Positions 1 through 12,300 of a stretch of DNA of 64,000 nucleotides are shown in pieces. A program made the translations under genes and the position numbers. How positions within the stretch are numbered: the first letter of the stretch is position 1; every line of letters starts with the position of its first letter. The notes below the pieces were generated by a model, which searched no databases, was not told where the DNA came from, and was given only the letters and a program-made list of their open reading frames with translations. Origin of the DNA: Haliaeetus albicilla (taxonomy: Eukaryota; Chordata; Aves; Accipitriformes; Accipitridae). Location of the stretch: contig NC_091483.1 of assembly GCF_947461875.1 (NCBI RefSeq), positions 61,204,216 to 61,268,215 on the forward strand, written 5' to 3'.

Positions 1-3000
1 TGAAACTAAAGTGTATTCTCCCTCTGTTTCTCCATACATTTTTTTCCAGCATTCCAGTGGCATCCTACACAATTACTGTGACTGACTGTTTATAGGCCTA
101 TCTGTATATTTGTTGAGGAATTAGACATGGCCACGATGGGAGTGTTTAGAAAACTGATATATCATGCCAGTGTTAGAGTTTAAGATGAAACTCTGCTGGA
201 CTGACATTCACTGACAGCACACTTCATAATAAATAGTTAGTTCTTAATCATCTTTCATTATCCCTATGTAATCTAAGCAGTTAGTCCCCAACAATCACAT
301 CCTAAATTAAGGGTGAGTAAACAACGCCACTGAGATGATGTTCTGTTGCCCTACATATTGCCCTATGTGGAAATAGTCCTTCATAGCTGAAGTGTAGAAG
401 CAGCCAGGCTCAGAGCTCTTCCACCAGGCAAGCCAGAGTCTGTGTAGTATACAGTGCTATAAAACAAGGAAGAGGAAGATATGTGGGGGTAGTGCTGAAT
501 AATTGACTTAATAGGTCTCGTGACCCAGAAGTTGAAGCACAGAAAACACCAACAGCGAGTTTTAGGCCAAAAATCGTACGTATATTTAGATACTGAAAGA
601 TGCAGGTTAAACACATAATGTGCAGTATAAGTTTGAAGAGCTTTTGGAAAACATGCCATGAACATTAAAACGGTGACCTTTTCTAAGACAATATAAACGT
701 TTGGCTCTACTTCTTATTTATATGCTGTGGATTGAGGCTGCAATCAATAGTGAAACTTCGGTGGAACCAGCATTCATTTCACAATTATGTTAACTTTGGA
801 AAAAATAATATAATTTCTTCCTTCAAATATAGAAGGATTCATCTCTTTGGTATCTTTATATAGTCAGACATCTGAGAGTGAAATACCTTTCCTATAAACT
901 AACATTTCAAATTAGACTTCAATAGCTAAAAATGTCTGTTTTGTTGGAACAGAAATCTAGATGCTCCAGGAGAATGAGTATGTTTAAAAACATCAACTGC
1001 AACATGGCCCTTCAAAGCACAAATCTTCATAGGACTCCTAATGAAATTACAACCCCAAATTTGAACAGAAGCCTGTACAGCATTTCAAACTTTTATCAGT
1101 ACATTTTTCACCTAGTTCCAGCAGTGAGCCAAATGGCAAGCTGTCAGAATAAAAAGTAACAGCGGTCTTAAGGACAAATTGATGTAAAGATTGATTTAAT
1201 AACTTAATACTCCTCTATAATTTGCCAGAGTTTTAGGGAATATTTTATATGTGTAAATAGTTTTATCTATATTTTAACAATTAACTTCAGTTAAAACCAA
1301 ATTAACATTTTGTGCCTTTTGTCTTCCTCTCAACTATATTTTCTACTATAACAGTATCTTGTGGTATTAATGCTGTCTATCTCCTTGCTAATTCAGTCTT
1401 TTCGGTTAATCCATATGATTAATTAATTTTGTATGATTGCAGAATGTCCACATTTTAGAAATATGGGTACTTTAAATAAAATTCACATTTCTGAGTTCCC
1501 TTTATAACTATTGCACTTACCATATTGCATGTATATTATCTCCTTTAGAAATTCTGTCACTGTGTACCTGGAACATACAATATATGGAACATAGAACATA
1601 CAACTTTTCCTGGATGACATTGAGTATGTTGAGATTAAAGAAAGAAAATAATTCCACACATCGTTTCTCATATTCTTCGATGATTAATATTCCTCTCCAG
1701 ATTTCAGTAGCAAGATATAAGCTGTTGAAAAGCTTCCTATAATCTGAAAGAAATCATTTTAGAAAGCAAGCTTGCTGCATGCTCTGCAGTCATAATTTCA
1801 TGGGAAGTAATGTCTTAAGAAGGATGTCCTTTTTCACCCAGTGTGGAATTTTGATTCTGAAACATGATTGTCTCTCGTGACATATGGTTAAGTTTTTAGT
1901 ATTTAGAAATTTAAGGCTACATGTAATAAAAGTTAGGTACCTACATGAGAGTCAAAGTGGTCTTTACACACAGAAATCAATAAAACTTTTTTTTAATTCA
2001 TTTGCCACCTTAGTCTTGAAGTGTCTAGGCTTCAGAATCTGCTGAGATATCTGTGAAAAGAAACTAGAGCTGAAAAATGACAAAAAGTGGGGAGAAGAAA
2101 AGTTACTTTTCAGAAAGATAATGACTGTAAATTGAGAGGGGGAAAGTTGGAACTGGTTGAACTGGGGACCTGGGAGATTGGCTGAAAAGATTAGGAGGAA
2201 GGTTTAGAAGGGTCTGCTTAGGAAACAGGATGTGACCTGGAAGCTGGGTAGGAAAGGGAAAATTGGACAGGGTGTTTTGCATATGTGAAAAGGAAATTGG
2301 CTTGGAGCACCTTGACTGGGACGGAATGACCCCAATTAGATCAACAGCTAGAAGGTCGTAAATAGCAGATTGTTCAGAAATTGAGGTAAGAACAGAAGAG
2401 AATAAGGCAGAACAGGAGTATACATTAAATAATGCAGCTGTGCATTAAATTATGAAAGTAATTCTGATCATAAAAAAAAGCCTGCAAAATCTGCAGGTGT
2501 GAGACTATTCTTTCAAGATGAATCTGTGCTTTTTAATGTATTAACGGGTGTTTTAAGAAGCCTATGTAAACCATTATGCATGGAAACCCCTTTTTATGAT
2601 TGTTTGGAGAGCTCTAGTCTGATCTAATGAAATAACCTTAATTACGTATCCATATGCTCGATCTCATTTATAAACAGTGGAGACAAAAAAAAAAAGGCAT
2701 TTTTTTGCTGCTGATACTGCTATTGTTGTTATAGCCTGCTGCTGTGGGTATCACTGAAGCAGTTAGTTCCCTTCTTTCCTTCTGTACTACAGTATGTTAA
2801 TTCCCGGAATGCACTCGCTGTTCTGATGTGTATTTGGTAAACCCAATAGCCTTCTTGCAATATTTGCTTATGAAAACATGTTTCTAAAGATCTATGACTG
2901 CAGTAAAAGCTTGTCTGGCTTCCAACACTTGCACACACTTGCGCACCCACATTTTTCTTGAAAATAGTCCCTTAAGAAAGCCAGAAGCATGCAAATAAAC

Positions 3001-3079
3001 ACAAACCATAGGTACCTATATGGAAATGGGTTGTATGTTTGTGGAAGAATAGGTGGGTTAATTTAGCAACATCCCTCCT
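1..3079. other. Non-coding DNA, no gene recognised
   Basis: AT-rich sequence with only short chance open frames (longest about 94 codons on the minus strand, with no recognisable domain). A purine-rich stretch lies at about 2050-2420 on the plus strand; I cannot assign it to a repeat family. No splice-flanked exon, RNA gene or known repeat was seen. Confidence 0.6.
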
Positions 3080-3104
3080 AAAAAAAAAAAAAAAAAAAAA
3101 AAAA
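3080..3104 (+). repeat. A25 homopolymer tract
   Basis: An uninterrupted run of 25 A, followed by GG and more A. No AATAAA lies within 10-40 bp upstream; the nearest AATAAA-like hexamer is about 85 bp away. No gene-like sequence precedes it, so it reads as a simple repeat and not as a retrocopy tail. Confidence 0.85.
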
Positions 3105-3398
3105 GGAAAAATCTCAAGTGTTTGCCTGATTATTCAGTGGGATTTGGAATTTGAAAGTTTAATAGGAATGCAGTCACATATTTGGTTTGGCTTTGATCTT
3201 AAACCTAGACTTTCTTAGCACAAAAAGTGCTGCAACATGAAAATAATGCTTCTACAGGTTTTTTTCATTTCTCAGTGGTGTGGCCAGGGAAACACTACAA
3301 CTCTGTTCTTGCAGGCTTTTCTACAGGTTTCAAAGCATATCATCTCCATCGTATTTATGGAGTTCTTTCCTGATAGGAATAGATGAACCAAGTACAGT
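3105..3398. other. Non-coding DNA between A-tract and CR1
   Basis: Nothing recognisable. It ends where CR1 similarity starts with a reverse-complemented ATTCTATG tail. Confidence 0.5.
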
Positions 3399-4390
3399 GT
3401 CATAGAATAATTTAGTTTGGAAGGGATGTTTGGAGGTCATTTACTCCAATCTCCTTCTTAAAGCAGGTTTAAGCAGATCAGGTTACTCAATGCCATGCTC
3501 GATCAAGTCCTGACCACCTCCAAAGATGGAGATTCCACAGCCTGTCTGGGAAACCTCTTTCAGTATTTGAACACCCTTGTGCTACACGAAAAATCCTTTC
3601 CCTGTACCAAATTGTGTTCCTTGCTTCTTAGCCTGTTGCTGTGCACCTCTGGGAAGAGTCTGACTCCGTCTTCACTGTATTCTCTGGTCACGTATTTGTA
3701 GGCAGCAATAAAGTCTACCCCGAGCCTTTTATTCTCCAGGCTGAACTGATTCAGTTCCCTCAGTGTCTTCCCATACATACATCCAGTGCAACAGTCCTTG
3801 ACCATCTTATAGTCATCTTTTTGACTCTTTCCTGTATATTAATATCCTTCTTCTACTGGAGAGCCCAAAACTGGACACAACACTACTGATAGATTTTCAC
3901 AAGTGCTGAACAGAGGGGAAGGATCACTTCCCTGGGCTTGTTGGCTACACTCTTCCTAATACAGCCCAGGATGTAGTTGGCCTTCTCTACTGCAAGAGCA
4001 CACTGCTCACTCATGATCAACTTGTTGTCAAGCCAGTTTTCCAGGTCCTTTTCTGCAGAGCTGCTTGCCGTACAGTCAGTCCCCAGATTGTACTGTTGCA
4101 TTGGGTTATTTCATCCTAGATGCAGGACTTTGCATTTCCTTTTATTGAACTTCATGATCTGTCTGTCACTCTATTTCTCTGCCCTGTCCAAGTTCCTCTG
4201 AAGAGCAGCCCTCAGGTACAGCATATTGACTCAGTTTGGTGTTGTCTGCAAACTTCCACCAATTCAGTGATAAACTGCGAGTGAGGGTGTCAAAAGCCTG
4301 GCTAAAGTCAAAGTATACCATATCCATTGCCCTCCCCTTGTCCACAGTACCAGTCAGTCAGCATAGAAAGCAATGGAGTTGGTCAGAATG
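3399..4390 (-). mobile_element. CR1 LINE fragment, antisense, 5'-truncated
   Basis: The plus strand opens with TCATAGAAT, the reverse complement of the CR1 3' tail, then runs backwards through the 3' end of CR1 ORF2. Minus-strand frames at 3560-3805 and 3883-4101 encode diverged pieces of the C-terminal part of the CR1 reverse-transcriptase protein: a block resembling LGVLVD..L.MSQQ, the phrase REVILPL, and RELNQFSLE near the end. The frames are separated by stops and shifts, so the copy is dead. It is clearly more diverged than the forward copy next to it. The 5' end fades near 4390. CR1 is the main avian non-LTR retrotransposon and normally inserts as 5'-truncated copies without poly(A). 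Subfamily not determined. Confidence 0.93.
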
Positions 4391-4635
4391 GAAAAGGAAT
4401 ACAAGAAATAATGAGAAGGAGCAGTCCACAGTTGGTTGTATGTATTGATGAGAAAGAAAGCACTATGGAAAGGGAAATCCTCACTGCTTCACAGTGGAAT
4501 AATGGGAGGAGAAGGAAAGAAGGAAATTCCCTGCAAAATGTCTGTGGCTCTCCTTTCTCAGGAGGAGACTTTAGAGGGTATCAAACCCCTGCTTTGCCCT
4601 AAACTGTTGAAGGAGAGTTTGATGCCCCATCTTGA
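4391..4635. other. Unassigned spacer between two opposed CR1 copies
   Basis: A purine-rich segment of about 240 bp with no CR1 similarity that I can see on either strand. It could be the original genomic sequence between two independent insertions, or diverged CR1. A TGA at 4633-4635 closes the forward CR1 frame just upstream of the first recognisable CR1 codons. Confidence 0.5.
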
Positions 4636-5532
4636 TCTGGTGTTCCCCAGGGCTCGCTGTTGGGGCCGGTTCTGTTTAATAGCTTTATCAATGATCCGGA
4701 CAAGGGGATTGAGTGCACCCTCAGCAAGTTTACAGGCAACAACAGATTAGGAGGCAGGGTTGATCTGCTTGAGGGTAGGAAGGGTCTACAGAGAGATCTG
4801 GACAGGCTATATCGATGGGCCGAGGCCAACTGTATGAAGTTCAACAAGGCCAAGTGCCGGGTCCTGCACTTCAGTCACAGCAACTCCATGCAGTGCTACA
4901 GGCTTGGGGAAGAGTGGCTGGAAAGCTGCCCAACAGAGAAAGACCTGGGGGTGCTGGTTGACAGCCAGCTGAATATGAGCCAGCAGGGTGCCCAGGTGGC
5001 CAAGAAGGCCAACGGCATCCTGGCCTGTGTCAGAAATAGTGTGGCCAGCAGGAGAAGGGAGGTGGTTCTTCCCCTGTACTCGGCACTGGTGAGGCCGCAC
5101 CTTGAGTGCTGTGTTCAGTTTTGGGCCCCTCACTACAGGAAAGACATGGAGGTGCTGGAGCATGTTCAGAGAAGGGCAGCCAAGTTGGTGAGGGGCCTGG
5201 AGCACAAGTCTTATGAGGAGCAGCTGAAGGAGCTGGGGCTGTTTAGTCTGGAGAAGAGGAGGCTCAGGGGAGACCTTATCGCTCTCTACAACTACCTGAA
5301 GGGGGGTTGTAGTGAGGTGGGTGCTGGTCTCTTCTGTCAGGTGGCTGGAGATAGGACGAGAGGAAATGGCCTCAAGTTGCAGCAAGGGATGTTAAGGTTG
5401 GATATTAGGAAAAATTTCTTTACTGAGAGGGTTGTCAGACATTGGAATAGACTGCCCAGGGAAGTGGTTGAGTCACCATCCCTGGAGGTATTCGAAAAGC
5501 ACATAGACAAGGCACTCCAGAACATGGTTTAG
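4636..5532 (+). pseudogene. CR1 ORF2 C-terminal remnant (reverse transcriptase end), catalytically dead
   Basis: 298 open codons covering the end of the reverse-transcriptase domain and the CR1-specific C-terminal region. In the full element ORF2 makes an endonuclease/reverse-transcriptase that copies element RNA into the genome by target-primed reverse transcription. Visible in order: GVPQGSLLGPVLFN, then LSKFTGNN (F at 4729-4731), LQRDLDRL.RWAE, MKFNKAKCRVLHF, KDLGVLVDSQLNMSQQ, REVVLPLYSALVRPHLE, FSLEKRRLRGDLIALYNYL and FTERVVRHWNRLPREVVESPS. The FADD-type motif expected after LSK is replaced by FTGNN, so both metal-binding aspartates (codons 4735-4740) are missing. The endonuclease and most of the polymerase domain are lost by truncation, and no start codon of its own is needed or apparent. 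Annotation programs may call this a protein-coding gene; it should be treated as retroelement debris. Confidence 0.93.
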
Positions 5533-5600
5533 TGGGCATGGATGATGGTTGGACTCGATGATGTTGAAGGTCTTTTCCAACCTAAATGATTCTATGATTG
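4636..5600 (+). mobile_element. CR1 LINE, sense strand, 5'-truncated, relatively young
   Basis: Begins inside the reverse-transcriptase domain with codons for GVPQGSLLGPVLFN and continues through the whole C-terminal region to a TAG at 5530-5532. A short 3' UTR follows with GTTGGACTCGATGATGTTG and the CR1 tail ATTCTATGATTGATG. Over nearly 900 bp the frame has no stop or frameshift, and the sequence looks close to a modern avian CR1 consensus. The 3' UTR seems shorter than usual. No target-site duplication is evident, which is common for CR1. It faces the antisense CR1 at 3399-4390. Confidence 0.96.
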
Positions 5601-8600
5601 ATGTAAAGAATGGAAATTATCTACTAGGAAAGATTGAAGAGAAACAGATCTTCAGTGCCTTTTCTTTTCTTAACTTGGATTTCTGAACAATGACTTTTTT
5701 TTTTTTAGATCAGTATTTCATATTTATATAGTGCCTTTACAAACATATGAATGAGCATTTTGTTTCAACCTGAGGAAAAGACACATACATACTCTTACCA
5801 CAAGATTGCATAAAGCAGTGTATAGATGTTGCTGTCAGAGAATATAACTGTTTTTAAGAGGAGGAAAGCAGTGTCATTTTCCTCCAGCTTTGCAGGCTGA
5901 CAAGGCATAAGAGCACAATAAAACTGGAGATTATCCTTTAAAAAGTGGTCTAAAAACTTCATACAATGTTTAGTTAGTTTTAAAAATATTAAGGCAGAGA
6001 GGATGAGAAACAAATACCATTTACTTTAATTGCTATCTCACTTATACCCACAGAAGAAATAGCATCCTGTTCTAAAGAAATGAAACGAGCAAAGAGGGTA
6101 ATGTTAGGAACTCTGATCTTTGTAAAGAAAGTTTTCTTTTGTTATGTCCTTCAATTCTAGATGTCTAAAGGGAAACTTTCTATATATTCAGTAAGAATGA
6201 AATGTATCTCATGGGACAGGGACAGAAATCTCAGTCGAAGACTTAAATAGAACTTAGGCAGGTCACAAGGCTTGTGTGGAGCCCCGTGGCAGGTCGATAT
6301 CTTACCTATTGAAAGGTCAAGCCATTCTGTTGTTTCAATACAAACTACTAAATAGGACTGTGTCATTCAGCGGTGTGCCAGAAGTGTAACAGGCTTAATC
6401 TAATCATGATTTGAAATTCCTAGCCATGCTTAACCTTTAAATATTTATTTGAGTCAGTAATGGATTTCAGTTTCTAATGCCAAAATATGATACTTGCAAC
6501 AAAGTTTTAGCCTTGGAAATATAGTTTGAAGTTCTTGTAATTATGTTCACAAGAGTGGAAAAACAAGACAGAAATGTCCCAAATATCTGAGGGCATTAAC
6601 ACATTAAGCACTCACTTCCCAATAGGTCTTTGAAAAATTTTGCATTGAACGTGTGTTATACATTGCAGTGGTCTAAAGTCCTTAATATACAGTATCAATC
6701 TTATCCAAAGTTAAATGCCTGGATTCCTCTGAACCAGTAAAAAAAGGAAAGAAGAAATGTGAATTGAAGCTAAACGAAATAAATCCTGTCCGTTCCGCAC
6801 CCTCAAACAACATGCAATACCTCTAGAAATAAATGAATAAATAAAAAACAACAAAACAACAAAACCACAAATAGTTCCTCTGGATTTGTAATTAACTTCA
6901 CTCAAAAATCTGAGCAGTGAGCTAGGATTCTTTTGGGTTAACGAGCTTCAAATGAAGTCAGCGCATAGAAAGATTAGGAAGGTTTGTAAACAAGAACAAG
7001 TTATTCTAGTTCCCTTTTTCCTCAATGGAAATAATAATTTTAAAGAGAAATTACTGTGAAACACACGAAGTATTTTATTCACAATCAAGGTTGGGTGAAT
7101 TGTGAACATAAGGCTATATTTATCTCCACTAACTTTGGGAAAAAATGCATTCCTATTAACATTACTATTTTATTGATATTCGCTGTACTGATCTGGTAAA
7201 AATAGAGCATAGGGAAATGGGTATCTTCATAATTTAATACTAATCATTAATTCCCCCCCCCAGCTAAAAATCAGCAGATTTTCTTACCAATGTAAATAAA
7301 CACAGACACACTTTGGCGTTCTTTGAAGCTGTACTCTCTGTTGTGTGTTCTGATTACGCTTTTCCCAGACATCTTTTACTAGTGCAATCCTACAACACCT
7401 CCTTTGGATAATGCAGTGTCGGCTGACTGATGGGTTAAATGAGTCATTTGCAGAAGCAGAGCCCTGACTGTGAAGTTGCTCCTTGTCTACACACCTTCAA
7501 AGGGAACAGTGACCTAGCTGCACGTTGCTGCTGTGGCTTTTCTTCCAGTTTGGGAACTTGTGGGCTAGGTGCAGCTGATCAAGAAACTGCCTCCCATAGT
7601 GAAAAGGCAGTGGTGGTCAGCTGCACAGGTGTGAAATTCACTGGGAGAAGGAAAGAAGGGTTAAGACAGAGAAGGTCATTCTTAGCACAAGACTTGTCTC
7701 TTCATTATTTTTCATTTTCATTGAATTTTATCTATTCAACTCTCAAAGGATTAATCTTACACAATAGACTATCGAAACTAGCATGTGTGCTCCTAAATCA
7801 AGTCAACTCTGAGCTAAGCTTTGTATGTGTTTAATTACTGCTTTTCTGAGCATTCCAGGTCACTGCTATTTCTACACGCTTGTTTTCAACCTTGAAATTA
7901 GGTGACAACTGAAGAGAGACCTAACATGAGTATTCAACCTTACTGTGTAGGTAGCACTATGCTGTAATGAAGCATAGTATTTGTTGGTCCAGGTTTTTAA
8001 CACTCTGGTAAGAATTTGCAATTTGTGAGGAGCTCAAACCCTTTGCAAACAAGGTCAGATTTTTAAAGGATAGTTGTGACAGTCATTTAAAACAAACAAG
8101 TACACAAAACCTTTTAGAAAACATATTAATCTAATGATTTAATAGTTGTACAGTAACTATTCTCTTTTAAGAGTAGGTGAATTGCACGTGCTAAATGCTA
8201 TGGAGATCCAGAAGAATAAAAGCTTAGGCCATAAGTTTTGCCATGGAACAGATAGGAAAGACTGTATTGTAGGGTTATCATGAAAATGGTATAGCTTGGA
8301 TGTTAGACATCAATGAAAAGTCTGAGCAGAAGATGATAGCCTGATTACAGGTCTGAGAGATTACTGCTTTACACAATAATCAGAGCATGAGGGAGCAGAG
8401 GGGGTTGGGAGGTGAAACCATTAAGAGATTCATTTTTTTACATATTAGACTTAAATTCATAGCTAGTCATCCATGAAATCAAAAAGTCAGAAAGATAAGC
8501 CAACGTCTTCCTGAAGGCCTTGAAAGAGCAAAGGTAATTTACTAAGACTGTAAAAAATATTAATTTCTTGAGGGGGAGTCAGGAAGAACTTAGAACTCCT

Positions 8601-9275
8601 CCATATACATATTTTTACATAATTGTATGCTGCTAAAAGTATTCAGGTAAGTATTATATGAATACAAGTTCCACACTTTACAAGTTTTTCCCCCACACAG
8701 TGATTATATAGTAGTGAGTGGGAATAAAAAGGAGAAATGTTTTAGTAGTGTGCAAATTCTTTCATTCATTCTTTCACATATTAAAGATTTTTCCCCTTCC
8801 TGAGAACATTATGATAGTAATTATTATTATAGCAACTAATGAATTTTTTCTTTGTGTTATAGGAATGTCTCAAGGCAAATACTTATTTTTATTCCTTCAT
8901 ATCAATATTTATACATACCTCAGTCAATAGTCGAAGACTTTGTGGTGCTAAGCCCAATGCTGGAAAATAGTTCTTTACCTCTGAGAACTGAAGTCAGGAG
9001 CGTGCCATACAAGAGCATTCAAATAAGGAATGAATGTGAATGAAATCTTGTAACCGTCCTCCGTTGTCACCAAAACTTTGTCCTTTCCATTACTGCCTAC
9101 TTAAATCCAACCTGCAGTTCATAGGACATGGTATCACGAGAAAGCCAGAAGCCTCCATAGCAACTTGTAAGAACACTAACTGTAGCAACTAATGACAACT
9201 TTCATGTCTCTTGGTCATTTCCAGACCCATATAACGTGCCAGCAAACTACTGAAAAGTCAATAAAACAAAGTTCG
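5601..9275. other. Non-coding DNA, no gene recognised
   Basis: AT-rich. The longest open frame (7439-7834 plus, 131 codons) has no recognisable domain and starts in no particular context. A C9 run lies near 7253-7261. An A-rich simple stretch lies at about 6825-6870. Confidence 0.6.
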
Positions 9276-9346
9276 AAAAAATCCCCCCAAAACCCAAATA
9301 AAACAATAGGAAAAAAAAAACCCAAACCCACCAAACCAAAAACCCC
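9276..9346. repeat. A/C-only low-complexity tract
   Basis: About 70 bp composed almost entirely of A and C, with C runs of 6, 3, 3, 3 and 4. The opposite strand therefore carries several G runs separated by T. It is not a clean tandem repeat. Confidence 0.8.
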
Positions 9347-12300
9347 GGTTCTAAACATGAGAACTTTGTTTACAATATCTTTTTCTCTTGGAAAATGAAA
9401 CTTTAAAAGCAAATGCTGTCAGGTTCTTCTGGAAGATGAAAAGCACATTACAACCTTGGTTTTGATCATGTACAAGGCCACTCAAGAATCTCTTAAACTG
9501 ACATGAAAAAGAAATGTTTCTATTTTCTTCCTTGTTTTTCTACCAGATGAGAAGAATGCTTTATTGTACTTGATGTTAGTCTTGGTGAAGAAGAAAGGTC
9601 TAACTATAATAGATGAACAAGCAACAGCTGATGTGCAGTTTCAATCCTTCATTTTAATTCTATTTTTTCATTTGACTTGAAAACCTAGATAATATTTTAG
9701 TGTCCAGATTTTTAAAAATACCAAGGCCTTTTCAGATTCCTCAATTTTTAGATACCCAACATTGATAAGTAAATTTAATATAAACATGTTCCAAAAAGGC
9801 TGTGATGAAATTTCACACTGACCAAGTGCTCTGAATGCATATCTCGGTATACATCACAGGCATGAACAGGGAGAAGACGTTTGGAAGGAAAATCAGATTC
9901 TTATTTCTACAGCAAATAAAATCCCCCATACATCTTTACCTCTACAGCAAAAGAATGGTATCTGCTTGAACACTTCTCATGTCCTGCTATGGCTTTAAAT
10001 GAAAGCAGCATCCTTTATAGCTTTTTATTTGAGAGTCAGTCAGTATTGTTTGCTGCTGGGGAATATCTATGACAAGCCACAGCTGAGACACCTAGAAAAA
10101 ACATTTACTTTTTCATTCTACAGGTGTTACTGTCATGGTTTTCTTTTGTTTGGGAGAACATTAAATACTTTGCCAATGATTGAGTGCTTTATGAGATACT
10201 TTTTGTGCTAGAAACTTTTCAGATCCAGGTGTTGGTTGTTTCATGGATGTGTTTTTTAGGTCTATTCTCTATTTTTACAATTAAGATAGATAATATTACA
10301 GAAATAAGGTAAATAAGTTTTCAGTTGATTAAATAGAATAATTTTAATCTTTTTTCGAGTGTGTGTTCACCCATCACTAAAACTTTGTAGATACTGTATC
10401 TGTCCCCTCAAGCACCTTGTAACTGTCTTGGGAGTACTCCCCTATGATAAAAACCTGGGAGATTTTTGTTTAGATCTCTTTTGCCATGCACAAAGAGACT
10501 TGTGCAAGGATATACACAGTTTATGAATTCAGATCAGTTATTTACTGGTTGATACAGCCAATAGGTAGCTAGCACTAACAAGCTACTAGGATACGCATCA
10601 GTGTGCTCACCACACCCAGTGAGGCATCGGATGTGTTCTTCAGTCAGCTGCAGAAAGGTTAGGCTGGAATATTGCTCGGCCTCCATTGCTTTGAATGCTG
10701 TATACATTTGTAGCATATTTCCTTTTTTTTTTAAAAAAAATAAAACTCTTTTCTCATGAGCGTTTCCTTCCTGCCTGTACTTCTGCTGTTCTTTCAACAA
10801 CTACATGTCTGAGTTTTTGCTTTTTTTACCTTGCATGGCTTTAGCTGATGGGCTTTCTCAGACCTTGGCAATGATTTTGTCTGTAAAGCTAACACAACAG
10901 CACATAGCTGTTCTGCACCAAACTGGGTTTTTCATTAAAGACCTTTGGGCTTCAAGTTACCCACCCCTGAGATGGACTTTCCAATTCAAATAGCTATGAT
11001 AATGTAAAACTTTATTTTTCTTACAAGGGTATGACATTCTGTGTACTGTGCATTGTGCCTAGCTTTAGGTATTATTTCCATTATTTTCAAAACTCTTAAT
11101 GTTCTGAAATCGTGGACTTCATTTATTGGAGAAAAAAGGCAGGGAAATAGGCTTTTCCGTATTGTCTTCCATAACTGTTAAAAATTAACACATTCTCATG
11201 TTACCTTTAACGTCACAGGACTTTCAAAATGCAGACAGTATAAAAGAGATGCATTTCTTTGGAGGAAAGCAATAATACTGTTGTATTGGACTCAATGAAA
11301 TTAATTTCAGAAAAATTAACATATTTTTTCAAAGACAGAAAAACCGAAGTACTTTAATACAATTCTCCCTATTTCATGAAGAAATTAATTTTACTTCCTC
11401 TTTAGTTTCTGTAGGTGATGAACAACATGGTCAGGTCAGACTTTTTACTTCCCTGGAGCACAGGTTTCTCTACTTGTTAAGCAATGCTGTCAATAGAAGA
11501 ATATAGCTATCCTATATGGTATGGGATGAGTAGTAGCTCTGTAAAGAGAGCCTTGATAAAGCTGATGTTACAAAGTTGTAAAATCTAGGAAGACTGCAGC
11601 AAAAACTGTGCTGAGACAGAATTTCTCTGTAAGCTGAAACATGGCTTTATCAGTGCAAAATTTCTATTTTTCCAATAATGTAAGGAAACATTGGTTTTGT
11701 AATAATGAGGAACTATTCTTGTGTTTTAATGTGCAATATATTTGTCTTTATGTTGGATTTTCTAAGAGCAACACAGCCTGATTAACCCAAATATATTCAT
11801 TAAATCTTAAGAAGTATATGAATATTGTTATTATTACATGGCTCTTAAGCCACAATGAAATATATTTAATTTAAAATGTGATTAAAGAATTTAGGGTCTT
11901 TTGATTGTTTTTATTTTTAGAATTATAATCACACATGATAACCATCTTGTAAAAATATTTGCAGCTGCATTCCATATTAACATTCTGTGATTACAAGATT
12001 ACATGCTTACTATGTAGTGTGATTTAATATACAGGTAGAAGTTATATATACACATATAGCCAGCTATAAATATTTGGAAAATATATTTAATCAGTTAAGG
12101 TGAAGTTAACATTTCCAGCAATCACTGCTTAGTGTTTGAGCATGCCCAATGCAGGAGAAATTCTCAACTTTTAACCTCTTATGTCCTTGTATGCAACAGA
12201 TGTAGACAAACATGTTAAGGTATCTAATATAGGAATAATTTTCCTTCACAACATATAAAAATTATTTCTATTAACTTCTAATAGATTTATAAAACAAATA

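Noticed and set aside
2700..3104. Processed pseudogene ending in an A25 tail
   Set aside because: No suitably spaced polyadenylation signal, no gene-like sequence upstream, and avian CR1 machinery does not normally make poly(A) retrocopies.
4807..5385. 192-codon minus-strand open frame
   Set aside because: Shadow of the CR1 ORF2 remnant on the plus strand.
7439..7834. 131-codon plus-strand open frame
   Set aside because: No recognisable domain, no splice or promoter context, and frames of this length are expected by chance over 64 kb and six frames.
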